The position numbers and the translations under genes are program-made. From Chloroflexota bacterium (GTDB lineage: Bacteria; Chloroflexota; Dehalococcoidia; Dehalococcoidales; UBA2162), in assembly GCA_016202525.1 (NCBI GenBank), contig JACQOM010000115.1:1-9039 (forward strand): a stretch of 9,039 nucleotides of DNA, given 5' to 3'. Of the stretch, positions 1 to 6,978 are shown piece by piece. Under the pieces are notes generated by a model. That model was not told where the DNA came from and did not search any database. It saw only the letters and a program-made list of their open reading frames with translations. How positions within the stretch are numbered: the stretch's first letter is position 1; every line of letters starts with the position of its first letter.

Positions 1-20
1 CCCGATTGAACTACAGCCCC
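1..20 (-). tRNA. 5' end of a tRNA gene, cut by the window edge
   Basis: Read on the minus strand from position 20, the sequence matches the first 20 nt of a tRNA: a 7-nt acceptor strand GGGGCTG, the invariant T8-A9, a D-stem strand GTTC, and a D-loop start AATCGGG with A14 and G18-G19 in their canonical places. The remainder, including the anticodon, lies outside the window, so the amino acid cannot be named. The gene is downstream of the MFS transporter on the same strand but has its own candidate promoter. The alternative reading as a T-arm (GTTCAATC) fits worse, because the base after the loop would not pair with G53. Confidence 0.6.
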
Positions 21-41
21 GTGTTCACTACCTGCCTATCT

Positions 42-70
42 AATTTAGCAGAAATTGTCTGAAGGGGCAA
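42..70 (-). promoter_or_regulatory. Candidate promoter for the tRNA gene
   Basis: On the minus strand, TTGCCC (65-70) is followed after exactly 17 bp by TAAATT (42-47), leaving 21 bp to the first base of the tRNA. Spacing is ideal, and each box differs from the sigma70 consensus in two or three positions. No terminator with a U tract was recognised between the end of the MFS gene (115) and this site, so read-through into the tRNA is also possible. Confidence 0.4.
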
Positions 71-114
71 GTCTAACCAGGGTCCAAAAGACAGGAAGCC
101 GATATTGGCATAAC

Positions 115-1380
115 TCAGGATTTGTTGGCTGACCGTGTGGCATTAACCGGTGAAATGGTTAAGATGAGCGCCAGAGCCAGCAGGGGAAGGACGGCCATGA
201 TGAGCCAGATACCTTGATAAGTGCCCCAGCGGTCATACGCCCATCCGCCCAGAACCGGGCCGACCACGTTGCCGATAAAATTTACGCCTACTACCAGACC
301 AAAAATAGTCCCGAAATAGGCCCTGCCGAAGTATTCCCTCACCAGAATCGGTCTCACTGTATTGAGCCCGCCGAAGCCGACGCCAAAGAGAGCCAGGAAG
401 ATTGCTAGCGGCCAGCCGTTACTACTGGAGGTAAAGGCAAAGGAAATCATGCCGAGGCTTAGCATCACAAAGCCGACGGCGGTGACTGATTTGCGGTTCC
501 ACTTGTCCCCCAGCCAGCCAAAACCCAGACGCCCGATGACACTCAGCAGCGGGATACCGGTAGCTACCAGGGCTGCCGTTTCCCGGGAGACGCTGACGCT
601 GCTGAGGTAGGGCATGACGTGGGTAATTACCGCGTTTACCAGCAGGGCATGGGAGATGTAAGCCACGGATATGAACCAGAAGGCTTTACTTCTGAGAGCC
701 TGTCCCACTTTGACCTCTATCTCAGCACTTGACGGTAGCTCATGTTCATTACCGGATGTCGTTGGTTTGGCTGTTTCGCCATCGGGCAGGTAGCCATATT
801 GCTCGGGTTTGTGGCGGAAGACAAATGATAGCGGCAGGACTAAAACCAGCATACCGATGGCCAGGATTACCAGTGCCTGACGCCACCCGTAGGCATCGAT
901 GAGTTTTACCATTACCATTACCAGCAAGCCGCTGAAGCCATAACCACAGAGGGCGATGCCGCTGGCTATCCCGACTCTCTTGCGGAACCAGTAGGCGGTG
1001 GCGGCCATTAGGACGTTCATACTGGTGCCGCTCATGCCTATGGCTAGGAAAATGAAGGCAGCATAGAATATAGCGATTGAGTGAACCTGGCTCAGAAGTA
1101 GCAACCCCATGATAGTGCTGACTACCCCGCCGAATACAATTCGTTTTGGGCCCCAGCGGTCGATAGCAATGCCGGCTAGCGGAGCTAAGATGCTCATTTC
1201 CAACCCGCGTAGTGAAGCGGCCGTTGAAATCTGTGTGTAGCTCCAGCCAAGCTCTTTGCTTATCGGCTCGAAGATAGCGGTGAACCCGTAAAAAACAACG
1301 CCACCGGCATATAGTGCAGTCACTACTGAAGCCGCTACTATCCACCAGCCGTAGAATATCTTCACCGGATTGCGGGTCAA
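115..1380 (-). CDS. MFS transporter (monocarboxylate / oxalate-formate antiporter-like)
   Basis: A 12-helix major facilitator superfamily permease of the inner membrane, about 421 residues from the chosen start, which is a normal family length. It opens with a short cytoplasmic stretch and FYGWWIVAAS, typical of the first helix in OFA/monocarboxylate-type carriers. The helix 2-3 loop carries the MFS signature GIAIDRWGPKR, and the second half repeats it as GRLGFGWLGDKWNRK. A hydrophilic central loop (about 50 residues, KPEQYG to VKVGQ) separates the two six-helix halves. The substrate cannot be deduced. The frame stays open upstream to a TTG at 1494, but that codon lies inside the promoter and has no Shine-Dalgarno. 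TTG at 1380 has AGGTG (1387-1391) six bases upstream and gives the usual short N-terminus; GTG at 1389 is the alternative. The gene is monocistronic, with an 85-90 nt leader containing a hairpin. Confidence 0.9.
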   Translation of the reverse strand: MTRNPVKIFYGWWIVAASVVTALYAGGVVFYGFTAIFEPISKELGWSYTQISTAASLRGLEMSILAPLAGIAIDRWGPKRIVFGGVVSTIMGLLLLSQVHSIAIFYAAFIFLAIGMSGTSMNVLMAATAYWFRKRVGIASGIALCGYGFSGLLVMVMVKLIDAYGWRQALVILAIGMLVLVLPLSFVFRHKPEQYGYLPDGETAKPTTSGNEHELPSSAEIEVKVGQALRSKAFWFISVAYISHALLVNAVITHVMPYLSSVSVSRETAALVATGIPLLSVIGRLGFGWLGDKWNRKSVTAVGFVMLSLGMISFAFTSSSNGWPLAIFLALFGVGFGGLNTVRPILVREYFGRAYFGTIFGLVVGVNFIGNVVGPVLGGWAYDRWGTYQGIWLIMAVLPLLALALILTISPVNATRSANKS

Positions 1381-1415
1381 AGAGAGCACCTGGTCTGTGT
1401 CATCAACATCCTGAG

Positions 1416-1447
1416 AAACAAAGTTAAACCCAGCCACGTTGGCTGGG
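1416..1447 (-). promoter_or_regulatory. Leader hairpin with U-rich tail, possible attenuator
   Basis: In the 5' leader of the MFS gene the minus strand has CCCAGCCA, a 3-nt loop and TGGCTGGG: a perfect 8-bp GC-rich stem (1429-1447). It is followed by TTTAACTTTGTTT (1416-1428). This looks like a weak intrinsic terminator between the promoter and the start codon. Five bases of its 5' arm are shared with the 12-bp inverted repeat at 1443-1487, so the two structures compete. Attenuation is an inference; the U tract is interrupted. Confidence 0.4.
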
Positions 1448-1487
1448 CTGTTAAGCTGCGTATTATGCTGTGATTTTAACAGCCCAG
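1443..1487. repeat. 12-bp perfect inverted repeat over the MFS promoter
   Basis: CTGGGCTGTTAA (1443-1454) and its exact reverse complement TTAACAGCCCAG (1476-1487) are separated by 21 bp. The distal arm fills most of the promoter spacer and overlaps the -10 box; the proximal arm lies about 10-20 bp downstream of the expected transcription start. An operator for a regulator bridging the start site is the natural reading. The distal arm would not be transcribed from the promoter at 1473-1501, so a pure RNA antiterminator role needs a promoter further upstream. Confidence 0.5.
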
Positions 1488-1501
1488 TCACCAAAAGTCA
1501 A
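1473..1501 (-). promoter_or_regulatory. Sigma70-type promoter of the MFS transporter gene
   Basis: The minus strand has TTGACT (1496-1501) and TAAAAT (1473-1478) separated by exactly 17 bp; each box differs from consensus at a single position. Transcription would begin near 1466. This also argues that the TTG at 1494, between the two boxes, is not the translation start of the MFS gene. Confidence 0.65.
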
Positions 1502-1508
1502 GCTAATC

Positions 1509-1711
1509 GAGGTCAAGGTTCTACTTGGTCTTATTTGTTCTTGACCTCATCCCCTTTGTCTCCTTCTCCTAATCAGGAGAAGACATTGGAGAGGGGGCCT
1601 ATGCCCCCTCTCTTACTTAACTCCCCCCTCCCCACTGGGGAGGGGGAGTTAATAACTGTCTCAGAGACAGGGACATCTGCCCGCCGTCCCTCCCGGACTC
1701 CGGCAGACGGG
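1509..1711. repeat. Array of six consecutive hairpins, non-coding (REP/MITE-like)
   Basis: Six inverted repeats follow one another with only short gaps: GAGGTCAAG/CTTGACCTC (1509-1517 and 1540-1548); CTTCTCCT, 4-nt loop, AGGAGAAG (1563-1582); GAGAGGGGGC, 4-nt loop, GCCCCCTCTC (1589-1612, perfect 10 bp); a 15-bp C/T-rich against G/A-rich stem with one bulged C (1617-1652); CTGTCTC-A-GAGACAG (1656-1670); and CCGTC/GACGG (1684-1710). The strong strand asymmetry of C-runs and G-runs and the lack of a credible gene suggest a dispersed palindromic element, not coding sequence. Copy number elsewhere in the genome is unknown. From 1712 to 1830 nothing further was recognised. Confidence 0.6.
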
Positions 1712-1832
1712 TATCCTTCACTAAAACGACTATCCTACCCAGGAATGAATAAAAAGGAAGTCAACATATGTACTGAAAACCGGCTCCAGCCAGAATGAGA
1801 CAAAAGTCACATACAATGGCTGTCTTCAGGAC

Positions 1833-1876
1833 TAAAATTATGATTGGCACAAGGGAGTAAACCTAGCTGAAGGAGG
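1833..1876 (+). promoter_or_regulatory. Candidate -10 region and strong ribosome-binding site of the zinc-ribbon gene
   Basis: TAAAAT (1833-1838) and TATGAT (1839-1844) are overlapping -10-like hexamers on the plus strand, but no convincing -35 box lies 16-18 bp upstream, so the promoter call is weak. AAGGAGG (1870-1876), continuing as TGAT, is a near-complete complement of the 16S rRNA 3' end. It sits 8 nt before the ATG at 1885, which decides the start over the in-frame GTG 1876 and ATG 1879. Confidence 0.4.
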
Positions 1877-1884
1877 TGATGAAT

Positions 1885-2073
1885 ATGGTGGCGTGGAAAC
1901 CCAAGAATTGCCCAAGATGTCAGGGTGACATCTTTATCGATAGAGACCTGAACGGCTGGTATGAACAATGCCTCCAGTGTTCCTATAGGCGTGAGTTGAG
2001 GGATATTGCCGAGTTCAAGAAAGAAGCAATCCCTGCCGGACATCCGGCGGGAGGGAAGCGCTCCAAGCGCTGA
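1885..2073 (+). CDS. Small zinc-ribbon protein of unknown function
   Basis: A 62-residue soluble protein with two CxxC knuckles, CPRC (residues 9-12) and CLQC (29-32), 16 residues apart; this is the layout of a treble-clef or rubredoxin-like zinc ribbon that would bind one Zn. Between them GDIFIDRDLNGWYEQ looks like the beta-hairpin of such a ribbon. The C-terminal third is charged, ending in a basic KRSKR tail. No enzyme signature is present; such ribbons commonly bind nucleic acid or protein partners, but the role here is unknown. The start at 1885 is set by an excellent Shine-Dalgarno 8 nt upstream, implying efficient translation. It is transcribed alone, converging on clpC, whose stop codon lies 20 bp beyond its own. 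Confidence 0.75.
   Translation: MVAWKPKNCPRCQGDIFIDRDLNGWYEQCLQCSYRRELRDIAEFKKEAIPAGHPAGGKRSKR
2032..2071. terminator. Tandem hairpins at the convergent clpC / zinc-ribbon junction
   Basis: Two GC-rich hairpins lie in the last codons of the zinc-ribbon gene: CCTGCCGG, 4-nt loop, CCGGCGGG (2032-2051, one G-U pair) and AGCGCT-CCA-AGCGCT (2057-2071, overlapping the stop codon). On the minus strand the first is followed by GATTGCTTCTTTCTT, a loosely T-rich tail, so it could end the clpC operon transcript inside the opposing gene. There is no clean U run on either strand, so a terminator role is tentative. Confidence 0.35.
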
Positions 2074-2093
2074 ATGTTGACTATCGGCTGGAC

Positions 2094-4580
2094 TTAACTT
2101 TGTTTGCGGCTATTTTTTGGCTTTTGGGACCTGGTGCCATTACTGGTGGCTTTCGTGGTGAAGGTCAGGGAATCATCGACGAGGTCGACGACGACGTTAG
2201 TACCTTCCTTGAATTCCCCGCGTAACACTCTGGTTGACAGCGGGTTTTCTATGTAGTGTTCCACCGCCCGTCTGAGGGGTCGTGCCCCGTAAAGCGGGTC
2301 GAAGCCGACTTTGGCCAGCCATGATTTAGCGGCATCGGTTATCTCAAGTCCTATCTTACGTTCCTCCAGGCGGTTCTGTAAGTCTTTCACCAGCAAGTCG
2401 ACGATGCTTCTCAGTTGTTCCTCATTTAGTTCGTGGAAAACGATGATGTCATCCAGCCGGTTCAGAAATTCGGGACGGAAGGTCTTTTTGACCTCAGCCA
2501 TCACCTTTTCCTTCATGTCCTCATAGCTTTGCTGCCGGCCTTTAGTTCCCCCCTTCTGCGTGGCAAAGCCGAGGCTTACCTCGCGTTTGATAAGCTCGAC
2601 GCCGGTGTTGCTGGTCATAATCACCACTGTATTCCTGAAGTCAACCGTCCGCCCGAGACCATCGGTCAGGCGTCCGTCATCGAGAAGCTGGAGCAGGGTA
2701 TTGAATACCTCCGGATGGGCCTTTTCAATTTCATCGAGCAGAATTACTCGATAGGGGCGGCGTTTCACGGCTTCGGTAAGCTGCCCGCCTTCTTCATAGC
2801 CGATATATCCCGGCGGGGCGCCGATGAGACGTGATACAGTGTGTCTCTCCTGGTATTCTGACATATCCAGACGTACCATCGCGTTCTCGTCATCGAACAA
2901 GAACCAGGCCAGGGTACGCGCCAGCTCGGTCTTGCCGACTCCGGTAGGGCCCAGGAACATGAAGCTGCCGATGGGTCGGCTCGGGTCTTTGAGTCCGGAG
3001 CGGCTGCGGCGGATAGCTTCAGAAATGGCTGTTACCGCCTCCTCCTGGTTGACCAGCCTTTCATGGATGCGGTCTTCCATGTGCAGTAATTTCTCAGCTT
3101 CACCCTCGAGCATCTGAGATACGGGGATGCCAGTCCAGTTGGAGATTAGTTTAGCAATAGTCTCTTCATCTACTACACTATCAATCTTCTCCCGCTTTAG
3201 CCACTCATCCTTAGCCTTGTTATATTCATCGTCCAGCCGCAACCTTTCCGATTTAAGCTGGGCAGTGCGTTCATAGTCCTGTCGCTGGGAGGCTGCCTCT
3301 TCTTCATTGGTCAATTGCTTGAGCCGTTGCTCCAGTGATTTGACCTCGGGCGGAGCGCTCTCGGTATCGATGCGCAGCTTGCTGGCGGCCTCATCGATAA
3401 GGTCGATTGCCTTATCTGGCAGGTATCTATCCGAGATGTAGCGCTCACTGAGACGGGCAGCGGCTTCCAGAGCGGCATCGCTAATCTTAATCTTGTGGTG
3501 GGCTTCATATCTGGGACGCAGCCCTTTGAGCATCTCAATGGTGGCTTCAACACTGGGCTCACCGATAAATACTGGCTGGAGACGCCGCTCCAGAGCCTTG
3601 TCCCTCTCAATAAATTTACGGTATTCGTCAAGGGTAGTCGCCCCGACAGTCTGTACTTCTCCGTGAGCCAGTGCTGGTTTGAGCATGTTGCTGGCATCGA
3701 TTGCTCCCTCGGCGGCGCCGGCGCCGACGACGGTATGAATTTCGTCGATGAATAAAATGACCTCTCCCCGTGATTCTTTCACCTCGTCCATGACCGCTTT
3801 GAGCCGTTCTTCGAACTCGCCGCGGAACTTGCTGCCGGCTACCAGAGCACCCATATCCAGAGCCACCACCCGGCGTCCTTTGAGGGAATCCGGCACATCA
3901 TCGGCGGCAATCTTCTGTGCCAGCCCCTCGGCAATAGCCGTCTTGCCGACGCCGGCATCACCGACGATTACTGGATTATTCTTGGTGCGCCGGGTGAGTA
4001 TTTGCATCACCCGTTTAATCTCTTCATCCCGCCCGATAACAGGGTCGAGTTTGCCCTGGCGGGCTAATTCAGTGAGGTCGCGGCCATATTTCTGCAAAGC
4101 GCGGTATTTGCTCTCCGCCCGGGCATCGGTAACCCGGTGCCCGCCACGAATCTTCTGCAGTGCCTGAAATACTTTCTCCTGGTCGACCCCGAACCTTTTC
4201 AGAATACTGCCCGCCTCACCTTTCTGTTCTCCGGTGATGGCAATCAGAAGGTGCTCGGTGCCGATAAACTCGTCATTCAATCTTTTTGACTCGGCATCAG
4301 CGGCCATGAAAAGGGTATTGATGCGTGGTGTTGCGTAAATCTGTGTTGTCTCATAAGCCACTTTGGGCATCTTTTCCAATGCCGTTCCCAGTTGCCGCTT
4401 CACATCCTCCACATCAACGTTTAATTCCCGTAATATGTCACTGACCAGGCCCTTCTCCTGTAAGAGTAAAGACAGCAGGATATGTTCCACATCCCACTGG
4501 TTGTGGTGAAACTGCATCATCAATTGCTGAGACGATTCAATCACTTCTCGGGCTAATTCAGTAAATCTATCCGGTCTCAT
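2094..4580 (-). CDS. clpC: ClpC-type AAA+ unfoldase (ATP-dependent Clp protease ATP-binding subunit)
   Basis: An 828-residue cytoplasmic Hsp100 protein that would unfold substrates and feed them to ClpP. The N-terminal double Clp_N repeat (about 1-145) is followed by AAA1 with Walker A GDAGVGKT (207-214), Walker B VILFIDE (274-280) and pore loop KFRG (251-254). AAA2 has Walker A GPTGVGKT (544-551), Walker B VILLDE (612-617), pore loop GYIGYEEGG (591-599) and arginine-finger region NRLD (707-710). The middle domain is short and UVR-like (about 425-454), not the roughly 120-residue propeller of ClpB, and LGF (670-672) sits where ClpC has its ClpP-docking loop. Both argue for ClpC over ClpB. The last 20 residues are a Ser/Lys-rich basic tail. 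The ATG overlaps the preceding stop as ATGA, with GGAGGT (4590-4595) upstream. It is the last gene of the dnaJ-hspR operon, so HspR control is expected. Confidence 0.93.
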   Translation of the reverse strand: MRPDRFTELAREVIESSQQLMMQFHHNQWDVEHILLSLLLQEKGLVSDILRELNVDVEDVKRQLGTALEKMPKVAYETTQIYATPRINTLFMAADAESKRLNDEFIGTEHLLIAITGEQKGEAGSILKRFGVDQEKVFQALQKIRGGHRVTDARAESKYRALQKYGRDLTELARQGKLDPVIGRDEEIKRVMQILTRRTKNNPVIVGDAGVGKTAIAEGLAQKIAADDVPDSLKGRRVVALDMGALVAGSKFRGEFEERLKAVMDEVKESRGEVILFIDEIHTVVGAGAAEGAIDASNMLKPALAHGEVQTVGATTLDEYRKFIERDKALERRLQPVFIGEPSVEATIEMLKGLRPRYEAHHKIKISDAALEAAARLSERYISDRYLPDKAIDLIDEAASKLRIDTESAPPEVKSLEQRLKQLTNEEEAASQRQDYERTAQLKSERLRLDDEYNKAKDEWLKREKIDSVVDEETIAKLISNWTGIPVSQMLEGEAEKLLHMEDRIHERLVNQEEAVTAISEAIRRSRSGLKDPSRPIGSFMFLGPTGVGKTELARTLAWFLFDDENAMVRLDMSEYQERHTVSRLIGAPPGYIGYEEGGQLTEAVKRRPYRVILLDEIEKAHPEVFNTLLQLLDDGRLTDGLGRTVDFRNTVVIMTSNTGVELIKREVSLGFATQKGGTKGRQQSYEDMKEKVMAEVKKTFRPEFLNRLDDIIVFHELNEEQLRSIVDLLVKDLQNRLEERKIGLEITDAAKSWLAKVGFDPLYGARPLRRAVEHYIENPLSTRVLRGEFKEGTNVVVDLVDDSLTFTTKATSNGTRSQKPKNSRKQS

Positions 4581-5365
4581 CGGCTTTTTACCTCCGCGTT
4601 CTTAGTAACGAAGTTAAGATTAAGGAAATCCTCGATATGTCTCTGGACTTCTGGGTACTCCCAGTTATACTCGTGCCCGGGGACGTTAATACAGTAGCTA
4701 AATCTTATCGGCGTTCCTTGCAGCCGGTATTTAATCCATCTGAAAGGAGCTGCTCCAAAGGCTTTGAGTATCGTTAGTATATCCCATTCCATCATAGCAT
4801 CAGGCATCAGCCCGTTGCTATCTATTGCCAAAGTTTTCTCCGTAATTACGCGCCGTGATTTGTAGAAGGAGGGGATGCCCAGTTCTATACTGTGCACCGG
4901 CTCAAGATTTTTAGTGTGCTGCATAGCGGCGTTGCTGAAGGCAGCTCCCTGACTGGCTCCAATCATTATTACCTTAAGGGAGTCGAGGTGTTCAATGATA
5001 AACTTCAGTTCAACAGCCAGTACCTCTGCCTTGGAAGCAAAGAAACGTGATTGTTCTCTGATATCCCGCATTATCTCCCGCCAGCCTGTGCCGGTGCGGA
5101 AGTACTGTATTAACGCTCCGGTATATCCCCGCTTTCCCATAGTATTACTGATTCCTTCCACGATACTACGCTCCCATGGCAGGCAATTCTCCAGGCGCGT
5201 ATTACCCCACCCGCCGGGGTTATGAATCAACAGGAAATCCTTGTCCCGGGCAGTAGCGTAGATATCCAGGAGCTGGCGGGTAAAGGCGAGGCACTTTTGT
5301 CGGTCATTACCGAAGAGTCGCTGTGCCAGCTGCTTGGCTTCTTCCTCTAAATGATTGTCTGTCAT
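4577..5365 (-). CDS. Alpha/beta-hydrolase-like protein of unknown substrate
   Basis: A 262-residue protein without signal peptide or clear membrane helix. MIGASQGAA (residues 134-142) contains a GxSxG nucleophile elbow (G136-A-S138-Q-G140) after a hydrophobic strand, KVIMI. LLIHNPGGWGN (45-55) resembles the strand and oxyanion-hole loop that opens the fold, and H231 in NVPGHEYNW is well placed as the catalytic histidine. The acid is not certain (D182 or D189). The overall layout suggests a serine hydrolase, perhaps an esterase or lipase-like enzyme, but I do not recognise a named family. It starts 3 bp after the stop of the VTT gene without a visible Shine-Dalgarno, so translation is probably coupled, and it overlaps clpC by 4 bp. 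Its place between a membrane protein gene and clpC in a stress operon suggests a role in envelope or lipid upkeep; that is inference. Confidence 0.7.
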   Translation of the reverse strand: MTDNHLEEEAKQLAQRLFGNDRQKCLAFTRQLLDIYATARDKDFLLIHNPGGWGNTRLENCLPWERSIVEGISNTMGKRGYTGALIQYFRTGTGWREIMRDIREQSRFFASKAEVLAVELKFIIEHLDSLKVIMIGASQGAAFSNAAMQHTKNLEPVHSIELGIPSFYKSRRVITEKTLAIDSNGLMPDAMMEWDILTILKAFGAAPFRWIKYRLQGTPIRFSYCINVPGHEYNWEYPEVQRHIEDFLNLNFVTKNAEVKSR

Positions 5366-5368
5366 CTT

Positions 5369-6037
5369 TTAAAGACCAAACCATCGTAATAAGATAGATA
5401 GTCCAAAGTATCCGGCAAAGGAGATAACCAGGTATCTTACTGTTTTACCAGCCCAGCTGAGCAGGAAGAAGCGCAGTAAACCCATGCGCAGAGTTCCGGC
5501 AGCCAGTCCCGTAAAGTAGAACGGGCTGATTATCATTGCCGAGCTGATAAAGACAACCCATGAACCTCCTTTGCCTCCCACCCAGCCCAGTAAACGCCGG
5601 TAAATAACCCGATTCTTAAACCAGGACTTCGATGCTTTTGTGTCAGGGGCACTGCTTTTATCTGTCTGATATTCAGGATTCTGTTTCCTCGGGCGGAATA
5701 GGCTTAACAAGTTAAGCACACCGGCTCCGGTCAGGTAGACTGTTATCCCGCCGATAGCAGCCCCAAAACCGGCTATCAGTCCTACCCATACCGGGTTCAA
5801 TACATGCCCGAAGACGAATATCAGCCACAGGGTAGGTGTGGGAATAATAGTTACTCCACACAGGATGCCGATAACAAACACACCTAGATAGCCATAAGCC
5901 TGAGCCTGTCGTATTCCCTCTTGAAAAACAACAGCGGCAACAATGAGTGCCACAGTAAGTAAAATACTTAAAGTGCTAACCAGGTAGAAATGCCAACCCG
6001 TTGTTTGGCTCCCCTGAGCAACTGGCGTTGACTGCAA
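5369..6037 (-). CDS. VTT/DedA-like (SNARE-associated) membrane protein
   Basis: A 222-residue polytopic inner-membrane protein. Residues 17-39 form a clear first helix; further hydrophobic segments lie at about 50-66, 68-88, 90-112, 160-182 and 186-216, with a soluble, charged loop at about 114-158. The motif GFGAAIGGITVYLTGAG (90-106) is the G-x-x-x-G/Y/G pattern of the VTT domain, and SPFYFTGLAAG (171-181) matches the second conserved P...AG element. Members of this superfamily (DedA, TMEM41B, VMP1) affect membrane homeostasis and lipid movement across the bilayer; the substrate here is unknown. The start is TTG, supported by AGGGAG five to six bases upstream; that Shine-Dalgarno overlaps the stop codon of the methyltransferase gene, giving tight coupling. 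The central soluble loop is longer than in compact DedA proteins. Confidence 0.82.
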   Translation of the reverse strand: MQSTPVAQGSQTTGWHFYLVSTLSILLTVALIVAAVVFQEGIRQAQAYGYLGVFVIGILCGVTIIPTPTLWLIFVFGHVLNPVWVGLIAGFGAAIGGITVYLTGAGVLNLLSLFRPRKQNPEYQTDKSSAPDTKASKSWFKNRVIYRRLLGWVGGKGGSWVVFISSAMIISPFYFTGLAAGTLRMGLLRFFLLSWAGKTVRYLVISFAGYFGLSILLRWFGL

Positions 6038-6047
6038 TAAGTCTCCC

Positions 6048-6641
6048 TTATGAAGTTATTTTGGTAAATTTGAAGAATTTTCCCTCTTTCTCAGCGAGGG
6101 AAAATAGACCGTCGGTATAGCTCAGTACCCTTTCCTTCATGCCGTCATATAAAGCCAGGGTACCCTCTTTTCTTAGTACCCGGTGTAACTCTTCTAGCAC
6201 TGCCCGTCTTTCCTTAATCTCATGCAGGACATCACACATCCAGACTACATCAATGCTTTCATCCGGCAAGCCGGTATCCTTGTTGGAAAGTATCGTTTCC
6301 ATATTGGTCAGTGCTTCTTTTTGTAACAGTTCCTCGACTATTTCCAACTGGCGGGGGAAATAGTCTAAAGCATATACTTTTCCCTCTGCCCCGACTATTC
6401 TGGCTGCCGGAATGGTAAAATCGCCAGTGCCGCAGCCATAATCCAAGAAGGTGTGTCCTTCCTGCACCAGATTGCATTGCTGCCACTTACGTAGAATGTC
6501 TCGCCCGGTAAAACGTCTCCAAAGCGGCCACCAGTAGACCCAGATTGCATAGTGGCCTTTAAATACCGGATTTAATTTTTCCTCGAGGAAGCGCTCGATA
6601 TCAAACAAATTCCTTACCTCTATCTTAAATTTTGCCGTCAT
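6048..6641 (-). CDS. Class I SAM-dependent methyltransferase
   Basis: A 197-residue Rossmann-fold methyltransferase of the Methyltransf_11/25 (UbiE-like) kind. Motif I LDYGCGTGDF (66-75) binds SAM, the acidic residue D93 in ALDYF would hold the ribose, IDVVWMCDVLHE (130-141) is motif post-II/IV, and VLRKEGTLALYD (155-166) is the motif III strand. An N-terminal stretch rich in Trp and Tyr (AIWVYWWPLWRRF, 32-44) is unusual in soluble members and could touch the membrane or cap the substrate. The substrate is not predictable. It lies 28 bp after hspR and 10 bp before the VTT gene, inside the stress operon. The ATG has only a weak GTGAG upstream. Confidence 0.85.
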   Translation of the reverse strand: MTAKFKIEVRNLFDIERFLEEKLNPVFKGHYAIWVYWWPLWRRFTGRDILRKWQQCNLVQEGHTFLDYGCGTGDFTIPAARIVGAEGKVYALDYFPRQLEIVEELLQKEALTNMETILSNKDTGLPDESIDVVWMCDVLHEIKERRAVLEELHRVLRKEGTLALYDGMKERVLSYTDGLFSLAEKEGKFFKFTKITS

Positions 6642-6669
6642 GGATACTCACAGAGGTTTCTGGCTAAGA

Positions 6670-6978
6670 CTATTGCTGCCTGAGTTTCCTTAACTCTGAT
6701 TCCAGCCCGTCGATGTGTTCCTGCAACTCGGACATTTGTTCTGCCATGCGCAAGATGACCTCTATCCCGGCCAGATTGATACCCAGGTCATCCATCAGAG
6801 TCTTCACTCGCCTCAGGTGAGCGATGTCTCGTTCCGAATACAGGCGAATATTACCTTTAGACCGGGACGGCTCTATTATGCCAATCTTTTCGTAGTAACG
6901 CAAGGTGTGAGTTTGGACACTGAGCATCCTGGCGGCGACACTGATGACATAACGCGGCTCTTCATTTCTTTGATTCAT
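6670..6978 (-). CDS. hspR: HspR heat-shock repressor (MerR family)
   Basis: A 102-residue MerR-family DNA-binding protein. [43 protein letters not shown] (10-52) is the winged helix-turn-helix with the classic [10 protein letters not shown] and R-LYSERDI elements; helices to about residue 80 and a coiled coil (about 80-101) make the dimer. It ends without an effector domain, as HspR does. The family represses chaperone operons and is thought to use DnaK as co-repressor. Adjacency to dnaJ, with the ATGA overlap between dnaJ stop and hspR start and a GAGGTGAT Shine-Dalgarno, is a hallmark arrangement. Autoregulation from the promoter ahead of dnaJ is expected. No canonical HAIR box (CTTGAGT-N7-ACTCAAG) was found near that promoter, so this lineage may use a different operator. 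Confidence 0.94.
   Translation of the reverse strand: MNQRNEEPRYVISVAARMLSVQTHTLRYYEKIGIIEPSRSKGNIRLYSERDIAHLRRVKTLMDDLGINLAGIEVILRMAEQMSELQEHIDGLESELRKLRQQ

Noticed and set aside
749..1345. 198-codon minus-strand ORF in another frame of the MFS gene
   Set aside because: Its composition (many R, H, C) is that of a shifted frame and it overlaps a well-supported transporter.
1381..1494. Longer MFS reading frame starting at TTG 1494
   Set aside because: The codon lies between the -35 and -10 boxes, has no Shine-Dalgarno, and the extra 38 residues (rich in N, Q, S, D) do not resemble a transporter N-terminus.
1744..1797. 17-codon plus-strand ORF beginning MNKKEVN
   Set aside because: Too short and without a proper ribosome-binding site or a downstream gene to act as leader for.
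1439..1798. 119-codon plus-strand ORF across the hairpin block
   Set aside because: It consists of the palindromic repeats translated, has low-complexity Pro/Ser/Leu composition, no Shine-Dalgarno and no domain.
2094..4580. ClpB (disaggregase) identity
   Set aside because: The middle domain is far too short for the ClpB coiled-coil propeller and an LGF ClpP-docking loop is present, so ClpC fits better.
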